A stretch of 64,000 nt of DNA from Akkermansia massiliensis (GTDB lineage: Bacteria; Verrucomicrobiota; Verrucomicrobiia; Verrucomicrobiales; Akkermansiaceae). The DNA is taken from contig NZ_CP072036.1 of NCBI RefSeq assembly GCF_018847375.1, positions 1,736,001 to 1,800,000 of the forward strand, written 5' to 3'. The position numbers and the translations under genes are program-made. The stretch's first letter is position 1. Every line of letters begins with the position of its first letter. Positions 32,499 to 41,186 of this stretch are shown in pieces. Below the pieces are notes generated by a model. That model was not told the DNA's origin, did not search any database, and was given only the letters and a program-made list of their open reading frames with translations.

Positions 32499-35327
32499 AT
32501 GATGACCGCCACCGAGATACGCCAAAGCTTTCTGGACTTTTTCCGCGAGAAACAGCACACGGTCGTGCCCTCCGCTTCTTTGATGCCCCAAAGCCCCGGT
32601 TTGTTGTTCACAAATGCCGGCATGAACCAGTTTGTTCCGTATTTCCTGGGCGTATGGACTCCCCCCTGGACGCCCGCCCGCGCCACGGACACCCAGAAGT
32701 GCATCCGCGCCGGCGGCAAGCACAACGACCTGGAGGATGTGGGTTATGATTCCTACCACCACACGTTTTTTGAAATGCTGGGGAACTGGTCCTTCGGGGA
32801 TTATTTCAAGAAGGAAGCCATCCGCTGGGCCTGGGAGCTGGTGGTGGAACGGTGGGGATTCCCCGCGGAACGCCTGTACGCCACCGTGTACGCCCCGGAC
32901 AAGACCAAGGGCGACCCCGGGGAGTTTGACCAGGAGGCATGGGATTACTGGGCGGAGCTGTTCCGTTCCCGCGGCCTGGACCCGGACGTGCAGATCGTGC
33001 ACGGGAACGTGAAGGATAATTTCTGGATGATGGGGGAAACCGGCCCCTGCGGCCCGTGTTCCGAGCTGCACGTGGACCTGACCCCGGAGGGGAATACGAA
33101 GGGCAGCCTGGTGAACAAGGATTCCGACCAGTGCATAGAAATCTGGAACCTGGTGTTTATCCAGTATAATGCGGAGAGCGACGGCTCCATGCGCAATCTG
33201 CCGGCGTGCCACGTGGATACGGGCATGGGTTTTGAACGCGCGTGCTCCATCATGCAGTGCACGGACGGGTTCAGGGATTTTTCCCGCAAGCCTTCCAATT
33301 ACGCCACGGACGTGTTCCGCCCCCTGTTCGACCGTCTGGAGGCCTTGAGCGGCCGGAAGTACGCGGACGTGTATCCGGCGCCCGGTTCCAAGAGAGTGGA
33401 GGCGGGGGACGACACCCTTCAGGAGGCGATTGCCTTCCGCGTGATTGCCGACCATCTGCGCACGCTCAGTTTTTCCATAGCGGACGGCATTCTTCCCGGC
33501 AACAATGGCCGTAATTACGTGCTGCGCCGCATTCTGCGCCGCGCCGTGCGCTACGGGCGCCGCCTGGGCTTCACCCAGCCGTTCCTGGCGGAACTGGTGG
33601 ATACGCTGGTGGAATCCTTCGGCCAGGTGTTCCCGGAGCTGTCCGCCCGCGCCTCCACCGTGAAGGAAGTTCTGAACCGTGAGGAGGCCAGCTTCAATGA
33701 AACGCTGGACCGCGGCCTGGATCTGTTTGACGCTGAGACGGCTTCCGCCGGAAAGGTGAGCGGCGAGTTCGCCTTCAAGCTGTATGATACGTACGGCTTC
33801 CCCATTGACCTGACCGCGCTGCTGGCGGAGGAACGCGGCCTGGACATCGACATGGAACGGTTCAACAGGCTGATGGAGGAGCAGCGGGAACGCGCCCGCG
33901 CCGCCCGCAAGAGCGAGGTGGTGCGCGCCCTGGATTTGAAGACGGACGCCGTGACGGAATTTACGGGATACGATGTGGACGAATGCGCCGCCACGGTGCT
34001 GGAAGTGAGCAGCCAGGGGGATTCCCTGTTCATCATTACGGACAAGACTCCGTTTTATGCGGAGATGGGCGGCCAGGTGTCTGACGCAGGGTTGATTGAA
34101 ATCGGCGGGGAGAGCTACCATGTGATGGCCGTCCAGCAGATCGGCAATGCCCGCGCCCATGTGGTGGAAGCCCGCGAAGGGCTGGACGTGAAACCCGGCG
34201 ACCGCGTGCATTTGAGCATTGACGCGGAACGCCGCCGCCGCATTGAGGCGCACCATACCGCCACCCATCTTCTTCACTGCGCCCTGCACCAGGTAGTCAG
34301 CCCGGATGCGGCCCAGCAGGGTTCCTTCGTTTCGGAAGACCGCCTGCGTTTTGACTTTAACAGCGCCGCCGTGGCGCCGGACCAGCTCCGCCTGATTGAA
34401 GAGAAGGTGAACGGCTGGATTGAGGCGGCTCTCCCGGTGCACTGCACGGAACGCGCCTATGCGGACGTAAAGGGCAATTCCGCGATTGCCCAGTTCTTCG
34501 GCGACAAGTACGGGGATGTGGTGCGCGTGGTCCAGGTGGGCGGCTGCAGGAATGAACTGGACGGCGTTTCCATGGAATTCTGCGGCGGAACGCATATGGC
34601 CAATACGAAGGATATAGGCCTGTTCAAGATCAAGAGCGAGGGGGCCATCGCCTCCGGCGTGCGCCGCATTGAGGCCATGACGGGGGACGCCGCCCTGGAA
34701 ATGATCCGCCAGCACGTCGTCGCCCGGAGCCTGGAAATCGCCAAGGCGGTGGAAAAGATCAAGGAAGTCAATTATGAGCTGGCGGACATGGGGCTGGAAC
34801 AGGTTCCGGTTCCCACGATTGAAGACAAGCCGGGGCTGTCCGCCCTGGGAGCCTCCGACATCCGGACGGTGAATGATTCCCTGGCGCGTTTCGACGCCTC
34901 CGTGGAGCATTTCAAGCAGACAGCGCTGGAGGCGGAAAAGAAGCTTAGGAAGGCCCGCGCCGGGCAGTCCGCCGCCAGGGCTGACGCCCTGCTGAATGAA
35001 TGGCTTTCCGATGACCCCGCCTCCCTGATCCAGGTGGCGGAAGGGGCCGGGGAATTGCTTCAGGAATTGCTGAACGGCCTGAAAAAGCGCCAGTATGCGG
35101 GCGCCGCCTTCCTGCTGTGCGTGGACAGTTCTTCCTTGCTCCTGGGCGCTTATTGTGGCAAAGATGCCATTGCGGACGGATTGTCCGCCGGGGATATGAT
35201 CCGCGAGGTTTCCGCTCTTGCCGGAGGCAAGGGGGGCGGCCGTCCGGACCAGGCCCGCGGTTCCGCTCCGCAGGATGCCGATCCCCAGGCCCTGGCCGCG
35301 GCGGCCCGCAACATCATTAACGGGTAA
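32499..35327 (+). CDS. alaS: Alanyl-tRNA synthetase
   Basis: The 942-aa enzyme charges tRNA-Ala. The class II aminoacylation core is at the start (TATEIRQSFLDFFREKQHT, ATDTQKCIRAGGKHNDLEDVG, FFEMLGNWSFGDYFKKEA). The tRNA-recognition and editing domains follow, with the editing-site zinc motif HHTATHLLH near residue 583 and CGGTHMANTKDIG around 690. The C-Ala domain ends in GGKGGGRPDQARGSAP. The length is slightly above the bacterial norm (about 875). The 132-bp gap to the divergent HlyD-like gene should hold both promoters; TATAAT at 32386-32391 could be a -10 box. A long open frame on the opposite strand is a GC-rich shadow. Confidence 0.97.
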   Translation: MMTATEIRQSFLDFFREKQHTVVPSASLMPQSPGLLFTNAGMNQFVPYFLGVWTPPWTPARATDTQKCIRAGGKHNDLEDVGYDSYHHTFFEMLGNWSFGDYFKKEAIRWAWELVVERWGFPAERLYATVYAPDKTKGDPGEFDQEAWDYWAELFRSRGLDPDVQIVHGNVKDNFWMMGETGPCGPCSELHVDLTPEGNTKGSLVNKDSDQCIEIWNLVFIQYNAESDGSMRNLPACHVDTGMGFERACSIMQCTDGFRDFSRKPSNYATDVFRPLFDRLEALSGRKYADVYPAPGSKRVEAGDDTLQEAIAFRVIADHLRTLSFSIADGILPGNNGRNYVLRRILRRAVRYGRRLGFTQPFLAELVDTLVESFGQVFPELSARASTVKEVLNREEASFNETLDRGLDLFDAETASAGKVSGEFAFKLYDTYGFPIDLTALLAEERGLDIDMERFNRLMEEQRERARAARKSEVVRALDLKTDAVTEFTGYDVDECAATVLEVSSQGDSLFIITDKTPFYAEMGGQVSDAGLIEIGGESYHVMAVQQIGNARAHVVEAREGLDVKPGDRVHLSIDAERRRRIEAHHTATHLLHCALHQVVSPDAAQQGSFVSEDRLRFDFNSAAVAPDQLRLIEEKVNGWIEAALPVHCTERAYADVKGNSAIAQFFGDKYGDVVRVVQVGGCRNELDGVSMEFCGGTHMANTKDIGLFKIKSEGAIASGVRRIEAMTGDAALEMIRQHVVARSLEIAKAVEKIKEVNYELADMGLEQVPVPTIEDKPGLSALGASDIRTVNDSLARFDASVEHFKQTALEAEKKLRKARAGQSAARADALLNEWLSDDPASLIQVAEGAGELLQELLNGLKKRQYAGAAFLLCVDSSSLLLGAYCGKDAIADGLSAGDMIREVSALAGGKGGGRPDQARGSAPQDADPQALAAAARNIING

Positions 35328-35360
35328 GCCCTTCACGGGGCGCCCCACTGGACACCGATC

Positions 35361-36185
35361 ATGGACAAGAAGATTTTTCCGGACGAACCTGAGATTCCCA
35401 TTCTGCCGAACCTGTTTACGGCAGGGAACCTGGTGTGCGGGTTTTTCGCCATTCTGACGATTTTTGAAGGGATCAACCAGGCGGACAGCGACGCCGTGGC
35501 GGCCTTCTCCTATTACCAGAATGCCACGTTCCTGATTTTCGCGGCGTGCCTGTTTGACTTGTTTGACGGCCGCATTGCCCGCATGCGCGGGCAGGACGGC
35601 CCCTTCGGCCGGGAATTCGATTCCCTGGCGGACATCGTCTCCTTCGGCATTGCCCCTGCGCTGCTGGTGGCCAAGGCCGTCCTGTTCCAGCTTTCTCCGC
35701 CGGAGGTTGGCTGGGGCATAGGCATCCTGTACCTGCTGTGCGCCGCCCTGCGCCTGGCGCGGTTCAACTGCATGGCCGCCGCTCCCCGCAAGGAGGGGCA
35801 GAGCAGCGACTTTGTGGGGCTGCCCGTTCCGATGGCGGCGGGAGCCGTGGTTTCCACCATGTACCTGGTGATGTACCTGGCGGGAAGGGCTCCGAACGGG
35901 GCCATGGACCTGGGCGTCTTCAAGTACGTGATTGCCCTGGCGATGGCGGGGGTGTCCGTCCTGATGATGAGCCGGGTGGTTTATCCCAGCTTCAAGCACA
36001 TCAACATGCGCACGCGGGGGACTATGTACGCGATCGTGCTCATTGTGCTGACGGTCATCTGCATCTTCAAATTCCCGTGGGTGATGCCCGCGGTCATTTT
36101 CTCCATTTACCTGCTTTACGGGCTGGTGCGCCCCTGGGTGGCCCGCCGCTGGCGTAACAGGCTGGAAGCCAGCGATGGAGAATAA
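35361..36185 (+). CDS. pssA: CDP-diacylglycerol-serine O-phosphatidyltransferase
   Basis: It makes phosphatidylserine, the precursor of phosphatidylethanolamine, at the inner membrane. The 274-aa protein has the CDP-alcohol phosphotransferase motif in full: D69-G70-x2-A73-R74-x8-G83-x3-D87-x3-D91 (in FDLFDGRIARMRGQDGPFGR-EFDSLAD). About seven membrane helices are visible, and the N-terminal block IPILPNLFTAGNLVCGFFAI is typical of the membrane (type II, Bacillus-like) PssA. It follows alaS after 33 bp. The decarboxylase psd, often adjacent, is not in the window. Confidence 0.93.
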   Translation: MDKKIFPDEPEIPILPNLFTAGNLVCGFFAILTIFEGINQADSDAVAAFSYYQNATFLIFAACLFDLFDGRIARMRGQDGPFGREFDSLADIVSFGIAPALLVAKAVLFQLSPPEVGWGIGILYLLCAALRLARFNCMAAAPRKEGQSSDFVGLPVPMAAGAVVSTMYLVMYLAGRAPNGAMDLGVFKYVIALAMAGVSVLMMSRVVYPSFKHINMRTRGTMYAIVLIVLTVICIFKFPWVMPAVIFSIYLLYGLVRPWVARRWRNRLEASDGE

Positions 36186-36368
36186 AATGGCTTTTTAGGA
36201 AGCTGTTCCTCCTTTAAATGGGCCGTCGTGCGCCTGGCCAGGGTGGTTGGCGCGGATTTGCCGTGTTTCAAACCTCGGGCATGCCTTTGGACCAGGTCTT
36301 TTTCTGGGGAAAGAAAACGTCCGTCTCCGGAACTCGCCGCAATTTTCCCGCACGGCGGTATAACGTCA

Positions 36369-36402
36369 AACCGGCCGCGCATCACAGAGACGGCGGCCGG
36401 TT
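36369..36402. terminator. GC-rich inverted repeat between convergent genes
   Basis: AACCGGCCGC (36369-36378) and GCGGCCGGTT (36393-36402) form a perfect 10-bp stem between the 3' ends of pssA and the exported-protein gene on the minus strand. The position suits a terminator, but the flanking T tracts are poor. Confidence 0.4.
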
Positions 36403-36465
36403 GAAAGACGGAGAAAACGGATGGCATGCGCGAAGGGGGGAACCATTGCCCCGAGGGTCCGGCGC

Positions 36466-36981
36466 TTACTTGCTCTTCTTTTTAAAATCGGCGGCAAAGG
36501 GGTCCTTTTCCGGAGCGGTGGGAACGGCGTGCGTCTCAATGTCCTTGGTGCTCTTGACCAGCGTGATGCACACGGGCTTGCTGCGGTTGCCCATGTCGTC
36601 ATATGTGTAAAGGAAGCGGCGCACGAGTTCCTTGCTCTTGGAATCGAACATTTGCTCCTCCCTCAGGTTGGCGTTGCCGTCGTAACCGTAGCGTACGAAA
36701 AAGAGTTCGTTCTTCTGCCCGTCAAAGATCAGGCATGAGCGCAGTTCTCCAAAGGGGCCTCTTTTGTAGAGGGTTACGGAAACGAGAACGTTGTGGATGT
36801 TGTAAGTGGTTTTTTTCATCCCCTTGCCGTCCCCGGTCTTTTCAAAGTAGCTGCGCGACCCGTCTTCATGCTTGACCATGCGGGAGGAAGCGGTCTGGAC
36901 GTTGAAATCATCCTGGCTGGCCGCCAGGGCTCCGGCCGTCATGAGCAGGGGGATGATGAGAAGCAGGGGCGTTGTTTTCAT
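36466..36981 (-). CDS. Exported protein of unknown function
   Basis: The 171-aa product starts with a signal peptide (MKTTPLLLIIPLLMTAGALAA), followed by a beta-rich domain with repeated tyrosine/aspartate strands (YFEKTGDGKGMKKTTYNI, FFVRYGYDGNANLREEQMF, FLYTYDDMGNRSKP). The strands have a loose YD-repeat look, and the tail is Lys-rich. No family is recognised. It diverges from folP across only 64 bp. It is probably monocistronic. Confidence 0.75.
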   Translation of the reverse strand: MKTTPLLLIIPLLMTAGALAASQDDFNVQTASSRMVKHEDGSRSYFEKTGDGKGMKKTTYNIHNVLVSVTLYKRGPFGELRSCLIFDGQKNELFFVRYGYDGNANLREEQMFDSKSKELVRRFLYTYDDMGNRSKPVCITLVKSTKDIETHAVPTAPEKDPFAADFKKKSK

Positions 36982-37045
36982 GGTGAAAAAAGTGTTTCTG
37001 ACTTATTAAAGTGATGTATAGTGCCTTTGACAAGAACGTAATTAG

Positions 37046-37885
37046 ATGAACTGGCTTGTAAGGCGAGACATATTGAATGTGGCGCGCGGCGGCGTGCTGA
37101 TGGGAATTGTAAACGTCACTCCGGATTCCTTTTCCGACGGAGGGCGTTTCCATACGGTGGAACGCGCCGTTTCCCATGCAAAAGAGCTTGAGCGGCAGGG
37201 AGCCCTTATTCTGGACATTGGGGGGGAATCCACCAGGCCGGGTGCGGCGGAGGTCTCCGTGGAGGAAGAACTGGACCGGGTGCTTCCCGTGGTGCGGGAA
37301 CTCCGCCCATGCACGGACGCCGTGATTTCCGTGGATACGCGCCATGCCGCCGTGGCGGCGGCTGTGCTGGAAGCGGGAGCGGACGTGATCAATGATATTT
37401 CCGGATTGCAGGAGGAGGGAATGGCGGAGCTGTGTGCGGAGGCGCGCTGCGGCGTAGTGGCGATGCACATGCAGGGACGGCCTGAAACGATGCAGAACGC
37501 GCCTTTTTATGAAGACGTGGTGCGGGAGGTGCGCGGCTATTTTGAGGAGCGTTATGATTTTCTGCTGGGCCGCGGCCTGGTCCCGGAGCAGATTTGCTGG
37601 GACCCCGGCATCGGCTTCGGCAAGACGCTGGAACACAATCTGGCCCTGCTGTCCAATATGGACAGGCTGGAGGTGGCGGGACGTCCGGTATTGCTGGGCC
37701 TTTCCCGCAAGCGCATGCTGGGAGCCGTTCTGGGTGATGCGGAGCAGGGGCGGGCGCCGCTGAGCACCGCCGTGATGACGGTATGGGGACATTTGCACGG
37801 CGCCCGTATTCACCGCGTTCATGATGTGGAGGAATGCGCCCGCGCCCTGCGCCTGGTCCAGGCCGCCGAACCGTTTGTCCGCTGA
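37046..37885 (+). CDS. folP: Dihydropteroate synthase
   Basis: FolP joins 4-aminobenzoate to the pterin diphosphate in folate synthesis and is the target of sulfonamides. The 279-aa TIM-barrel protein has the signature MGIVNVTPDSFSDGGRF, the second signature LILDIGGESTRPGA, and later ISVDTRHAAVAAA, INDISGLQ and LLGLSRKRML (pterin/phosphate-binding loops). No substitution of the conserved core residues is obvious. It starts 64 bp from a divergent exported-protein gene and ends 7 bp before the YfhO-like gene, so the two are probably transcribed together. Confidence 0.96.
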   Translation: MNWLVRRDILNVARGGVLMGIVNVTPDSFSDGGRFHTVERAVSHAKELERQGALILDIGGESTRPGAAEVSVEEELDRVLPVVRELRPCTDAVISVDTRHAAVAAAVLEAGADVINDISGLQEEGMAELCAEARCGVVAMHMQGRPETMQNAPFYEDVVREVRGYFEERYDFLLGRGLVPEQICWDPGIGFGKTLEHNLALLSNMDRLEVAGRPVLLGLSRKRMLGAVLGDAEQGRAPLSTAVMTVWGHLHGARIHRVHDVEECARALRLVQAAEPFVR

Positions 37886-37892
37886 TTGAGCC

Positions 37893-40484
37893 ATGGAACC
37901 CGCTTCTTCCCGCCCGGTATTGACGTCTCTGGCGTCTGTTGCGTTCGCCCTGGCCGTTCTGTTCCTGTTCCTGGCGGTGCGCGGAATTTGGCCGCTTGGC
38001 GGCCATTACCTGGAATACATGGATAACGGGCAGATGGTGTATCCCACCTTGAAATATTATGCCTCCGCCCTGATGACCGGAGCGTTGGACGGATCCTTCT
38101 TTTATGATGTCAATGGAGGAGCGGGCATCCGCGTGAGCCCCTCCCTGCCGCACCAGCTGCTAGTTCCCTCCACCTGGATTGTGGTGGCGATGGGAGACTC
38201 CTTCCTGTTGAAGGACATGGTATGGGTGATGCTGGCGGACGCGGCCTGCATCTGCCTGACGGCTTCCTGGTTCCTGAGACGCGTCTTCCCCTCCCTGCCC
38301 GTATGCTGGACCGTGCTGCTGACGGCGGGTTATGCCCTGGGGGGATTTTTCCAGACCAAGTACGGGTTCATGCAGTTCCTGGACCACGCCGCCATGTTCC
38401 CCCTGTTTGCCCTGGGCCTTTACCAGCTGGTGAACGGAGGGAGGGGGTGGCTGTATGCCGTCGGCCTCTTTCTGCTGGCTACCTCCATGTACAGCGCTTT
38501 CATGGCCGTCGTGACCGGCTGGCTGTTCGCGTGGGCCTTTACGCTTCCCCTGAAAGGGACGGCAGAACGCCGCGTCCGGCTGGCGCGCGTGTTCTGGTAC
38601 ACGGCGGCGGTGACGCTGGCGACCTGCTATTACTGGCTGCCCATGATGGAGATGAGCCGGGATTCCATGCGGTCCCTGTTCATGACTCCCCCCACTTTTT
38701 TTGAACTGTCCTGGCCGTTTGACCCTCCCAAATTCCTGGAACGCCTGTATGCCTGCCTGCCGGGAATGGCGTGCGCCGCTTTGGCTGCCGTCTATCTGGT
38801 TTACGGGAGGAAGGAGGCTCCGCCGGCGAACAGGGGGAGGCGGCTGTTTCTTCTCCTGCTGGCGGCGTCCATGCTCCCTGCGTTCATTGAACCCCTTCAC
38901 CGCGCCGCCCATCTGTGGAGCTACGTGGATTTTCCGGTCCGGTTCGGGTTCATTCCCAATCTGGTGGTGGCGTCGTTCTGCGCCTGGATCCTGTCCGGTG
39001 GGAGGCTGCCGCAGTCGGCGGGGCGGCGCTGGGGCTGGGGATGGAGTCTTGGCCTTCCCGTGGCGGCGTTTGCCGTCTCCCTGATTGTCCTTCACGTGAC
39101 GGATATGGACCTGGTGGCGCGCCTTCTGCCTCTGCTGTTTTTTTCATGCGCATGGCTGTGCTGGAGGCATGTGGAAGGCAAAAGGCTGGTGTGGTCCATA
39201 GCCGCCGTGATGCTGCTGGGGCTGCCCGTGGGGGCTGCCGCGTTCTGGAAGCAGGGAGAAGAGGAAAAGGCCGCTGTACTGGCCCTGAATGCGGAATGGC
39301 TGGCGCGCGGAATGGACGGGTACGCCGGGCTTCTGCGCGTGAAAGATAGGGACCGCCTGCTGGTGGACAACGCGGATTGCCTGGGGCCTGTCCCGAGCAT
39401 CGGCAACTTCCGGCATACCACGAGCATCAGCCATTTCCGTTTTCTGAAAAACCTGGGGTACCGGGATGAATTCACACGCACGTACGGTCAGGGGGGCACC
39501 CTGTTTTCCGATCTGCTGCTGGGCCATGGCTTTTTGCTGGCGTCCCGTCCCGTGGAAGGAATGGAGAGCGTGCTTTCCCGGGAAGGCATGTATTTATACA
39601 GGCTTCCGGGCGCCCGCTGGGGGCTGGTGGTTCCCCAGAGCGCGCTGGGGCTGCGGCTGGATGCGGAAGCCGGCGTGTTCAGCAATCTCAATGCCCTGCA
39701 TGCCGCGCTTTGCCCGTCAGCGGAAGGCCCCCTGTATGCTCCCGTAGAAGTGCGGACGGAGAGGAATGGCAACTTTTACCGGATGAGCGTGCCGGAATAT
39801 CCCGGCGCGGTGTACGGCTTCCCGCAGACGGATACGGAGGAACTCCGCGTCAATGGCCGCGCGGTGCCCGTCATGGCGGAAGCGCAGAAGGCCCCCGGCG
39901 GGACGTGCCGCACCTATAATGGAGCATTGGAATTAAAGCGTGCGGGTGTAACCGGGGAAACCGTGGTGGAGGGAAGGATGCGGCGGCTGGTGGAGGCTCC
40001 TCTTCTGGCGGCTGCGGCGCGAATGCCGGAGCAGGATGTTCCGGTTCTGGGGAAAGGCCAGGATCAATACGGGTTGGAGGCGCACGGACGCGGAGGCCAT
40101 GTGGAAGTGTCCCTCTCTGCCGGAAAGGGGGAGGCGCTGATGGTTCCGGTGGTGCATGACCGTGGATGGAAGGCCACGCGGAACGGGGTGGACGTGCCCG
40201 TGGAAAAGGTGGGGGAATTGATGGCGGTGCGCCTTCAGGAGGGGCGGAACAGGGTGGTGTTTGATTATTATCCGCCTCTGTTGAAGGAATCTCTGTTTGT
40301 TTCAGCCGGAACGGCTGTGCTTTTTCTGCTGTATGCGTGGTGGGCGCGGCGGCATCCGGAATCCCAGCTCAGAAGGATGGTACTGGCCTGTGGATACAGG
40401 CTCTTCCTGTGTTGCGCCGCCGTGGTGCTGGCGGCCGTTTATGTGGGGTCTGTCGTGTTGTTTGTGGTGCAGTCCATGCTGTAA
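37893..40484 (+). CDS. YfhO-family multi-span membrane protein
   Basis: The 863-aa protein has about twelve membrane helices in its first 470 residues. A GT-C-like first loop follows helix 1 (HYLEYMDNGQMVYPTLKYYASALMTG). A large non-membrane beta domain of about 300 residues comes next, with a final pair of helices at the C-terminus (SLFVSAGTAVLFLLYAWWA and LFLCCAAVVLAAVYVGSVV). This is the pattern of the bacterial YfhO family, thought to be lipid-linked sugar transferases that decorate teichoic acids or glycolipids. Phrases like 'VPVVHDRGWKATRNGVDVPVEKV' near the end are characteristic of it. Substrate and donor are unknown. It is very close behind folP (7 bp), but no functional link is evident. 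Confidence 0.85.
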   Translation: MEPASSRPVLTSLASVAFALAVLFLFLAVRGIWPLGGHYLEYMDNGQMVYPTLKYYASALMTGALDGSFFYDVNGGAGIRVSPSLPHQLLVPSTWIVVAMGDSFLLKDMVWVMLADAACICLTASWFLRRVFPSLPVCWTVLLTAGYALGGFFQTKYGFMQFLDHAAMFPLFALGLYQLVNGGRGWLYAVGLFLLATSMYSAFMAVVTGWLFAWAFTLPLKGTAERRVRLARVFWYTAAVTLATCYYWLPMMEMSRDSMRSLFMTPPTFFELSWPFDPPKFLERLYACLPGMACAALAAVYLVYGRKEAPPANRGRRLFLLLLAASMLPAFIEPLHRAAHLWSYVDFPVRFGFIPNLVVASFCAWILSGGRLPQSAGRRWGWGWSLGLPVAAFAVSLIVLHVTDMDLVARLLPLLFFSCAWLCWRHVEGKRLVWSIAAVMLLGLPVGAAAFWKQGEEEKAAVLALNAEWLARGMDGYAGLLRVKDRDRLLVDNADCLGPVPSIGNFRHTTSISHFRFLKNLGYRDEFTRTYGQGGTLFSDLLLGHGFLLASRPVEGMESVLSREGMYLYRLPGARWGLVVPQSALGLRLDAEAGVFSNLNALHAALCPSAEGPLYAPVEVRTERNGNFYRMSVPEYPGAVYGFPQTDTEELRVNGRAVPVMAEAQKAPGGTCRTYNGALELKRAGVTGETVVEGRMRRLVEAPLLAAAARMPEQDVPVLGKGQDQYGLEAHGRGGHVEVSLSAGKGEALMVPVVHDRGWKATRNGVDVPVEKVGELMAVRLQEGRNRVVFDYYPPLLKESLFVSAGTAVLFLLYAWWARRHPESQLRRMVLACGYRLFLCCAAVVLAAVYVGSVVLFVVQSML

Positions 40485-40582
40485 CGGTTTCCGGGGAATG
40501 GAGAAAACCGCCTTCCGCCGGTTCATGTACAGGATTTGACCGCTCCTGGCGGTCCCGGGAAGCGTTGCGGGAAGACGGGTAA

Positions 40583-40899
40583 AACAGCGTGATTGAAGCG
40601 GTGAGGCCAGAAACGTATACGTCCCGCGGATTGTTTTCCATGCTGGGAAAGGTGACGGGGCCCGTCGTCCGGTACTGTCCGTTCCTCTGTGGGCCGCCTA
40701 TGCCGTCGCCGGCATCATGGGGATGCTTCATCGTGACGTGATGCTGACCAGGGATGAAATCCTCGGGCTGATGGAGGACAGGCCCTGCGTTGAAGGCATT
40801 CCGCCTGCCGGCTCCATCCGGCTTTCCGCAGGGGCGGAAAAGCATGCCGCGGATTTGGGAAAAGCTTATGCTTGTGAAATGTCCCGGAGGAATTGTTGA
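40583..40899 (+). pseudogene. Remnant of an NAD-dependent epimerase/dehydratase gene
   Basis: Two neighbouring frames together give the C-terminal part of a nucleotide-binding epimerase-like protein. In the first frame (40583 on) one reads VIEAVRPETYTSRGLFSMLG, the 'GPETYTYRELxxLI' block. A frameshift near 40670 moves to the second frame, which reads VLSVPLWAAYAVAGIMG, then HRDVMLTRDEILGLMED and ends at 40899 after SAGAEKHAADLGKAYA. Homologues of this SDR/NAD(P)-binding group have exactly this order (sugar-like 'xDVMITREEIxGLM' motif near the end). The Rossmann-fold N-terminal two thirds are absent. The last 60 codons form an open frame from 40717, but it is not a plausible gene by itself. 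Confidence 0.5.
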
Positions 40900-41152
40900 T
40901 GATGAAATTAATGACTTAAAAACGGCTTAGACTATTTCTCGCGGAGTCAAGTTCGATGTCGTTGACATCTTCTACGTTTATTTCCAATGAATTAATTTTC
41001 AACAAACCGGGGGGGAGGAAGCGTGTTCCTCTTTTCAGGGGTTCATTTTTAGTTTAGTTATTTTTCAGCAGACTGGGCCGGTTTCGTTGAACTGGATCTG
41101 TACCAGTGGCTCAGTCATCTTTTTTGCGCTCCTTGGCAAGTAGACTTAACAA

Positions 41153-41180
41153 TTGACTTTTTACGTGTTTATTTTACTAT
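41153..41180 (+). promoter_or_regulatory. Candidate promoter of the secreted three-gene operon
   Basis: The 287-bp gap between 40900 and 41186 is AT-rich and has no gene. TTGACT (41153-41158) and TACTAT (41175-41180) are 16 bp apart, just before the ATG at 41187. If used, the transcript would be almost leaderless, which would fit the absence of a ribosome-binding site (only T residues precede the ATG). A small hairpin, GATGTC-GTT-GACATC, lies further upstream near 40957-40971. Confidence 0.3.
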
Positions 41181-41186
41181 TTTTTT

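Noticed and set aside
32433..35999. 1188-codon open frame antisense to alaS and pssA
   Set aside because: The predicted protein is His/Gln/Arg-rich with no domain; it is the usual third-position shadow of a GC-rich gene on the other strand.
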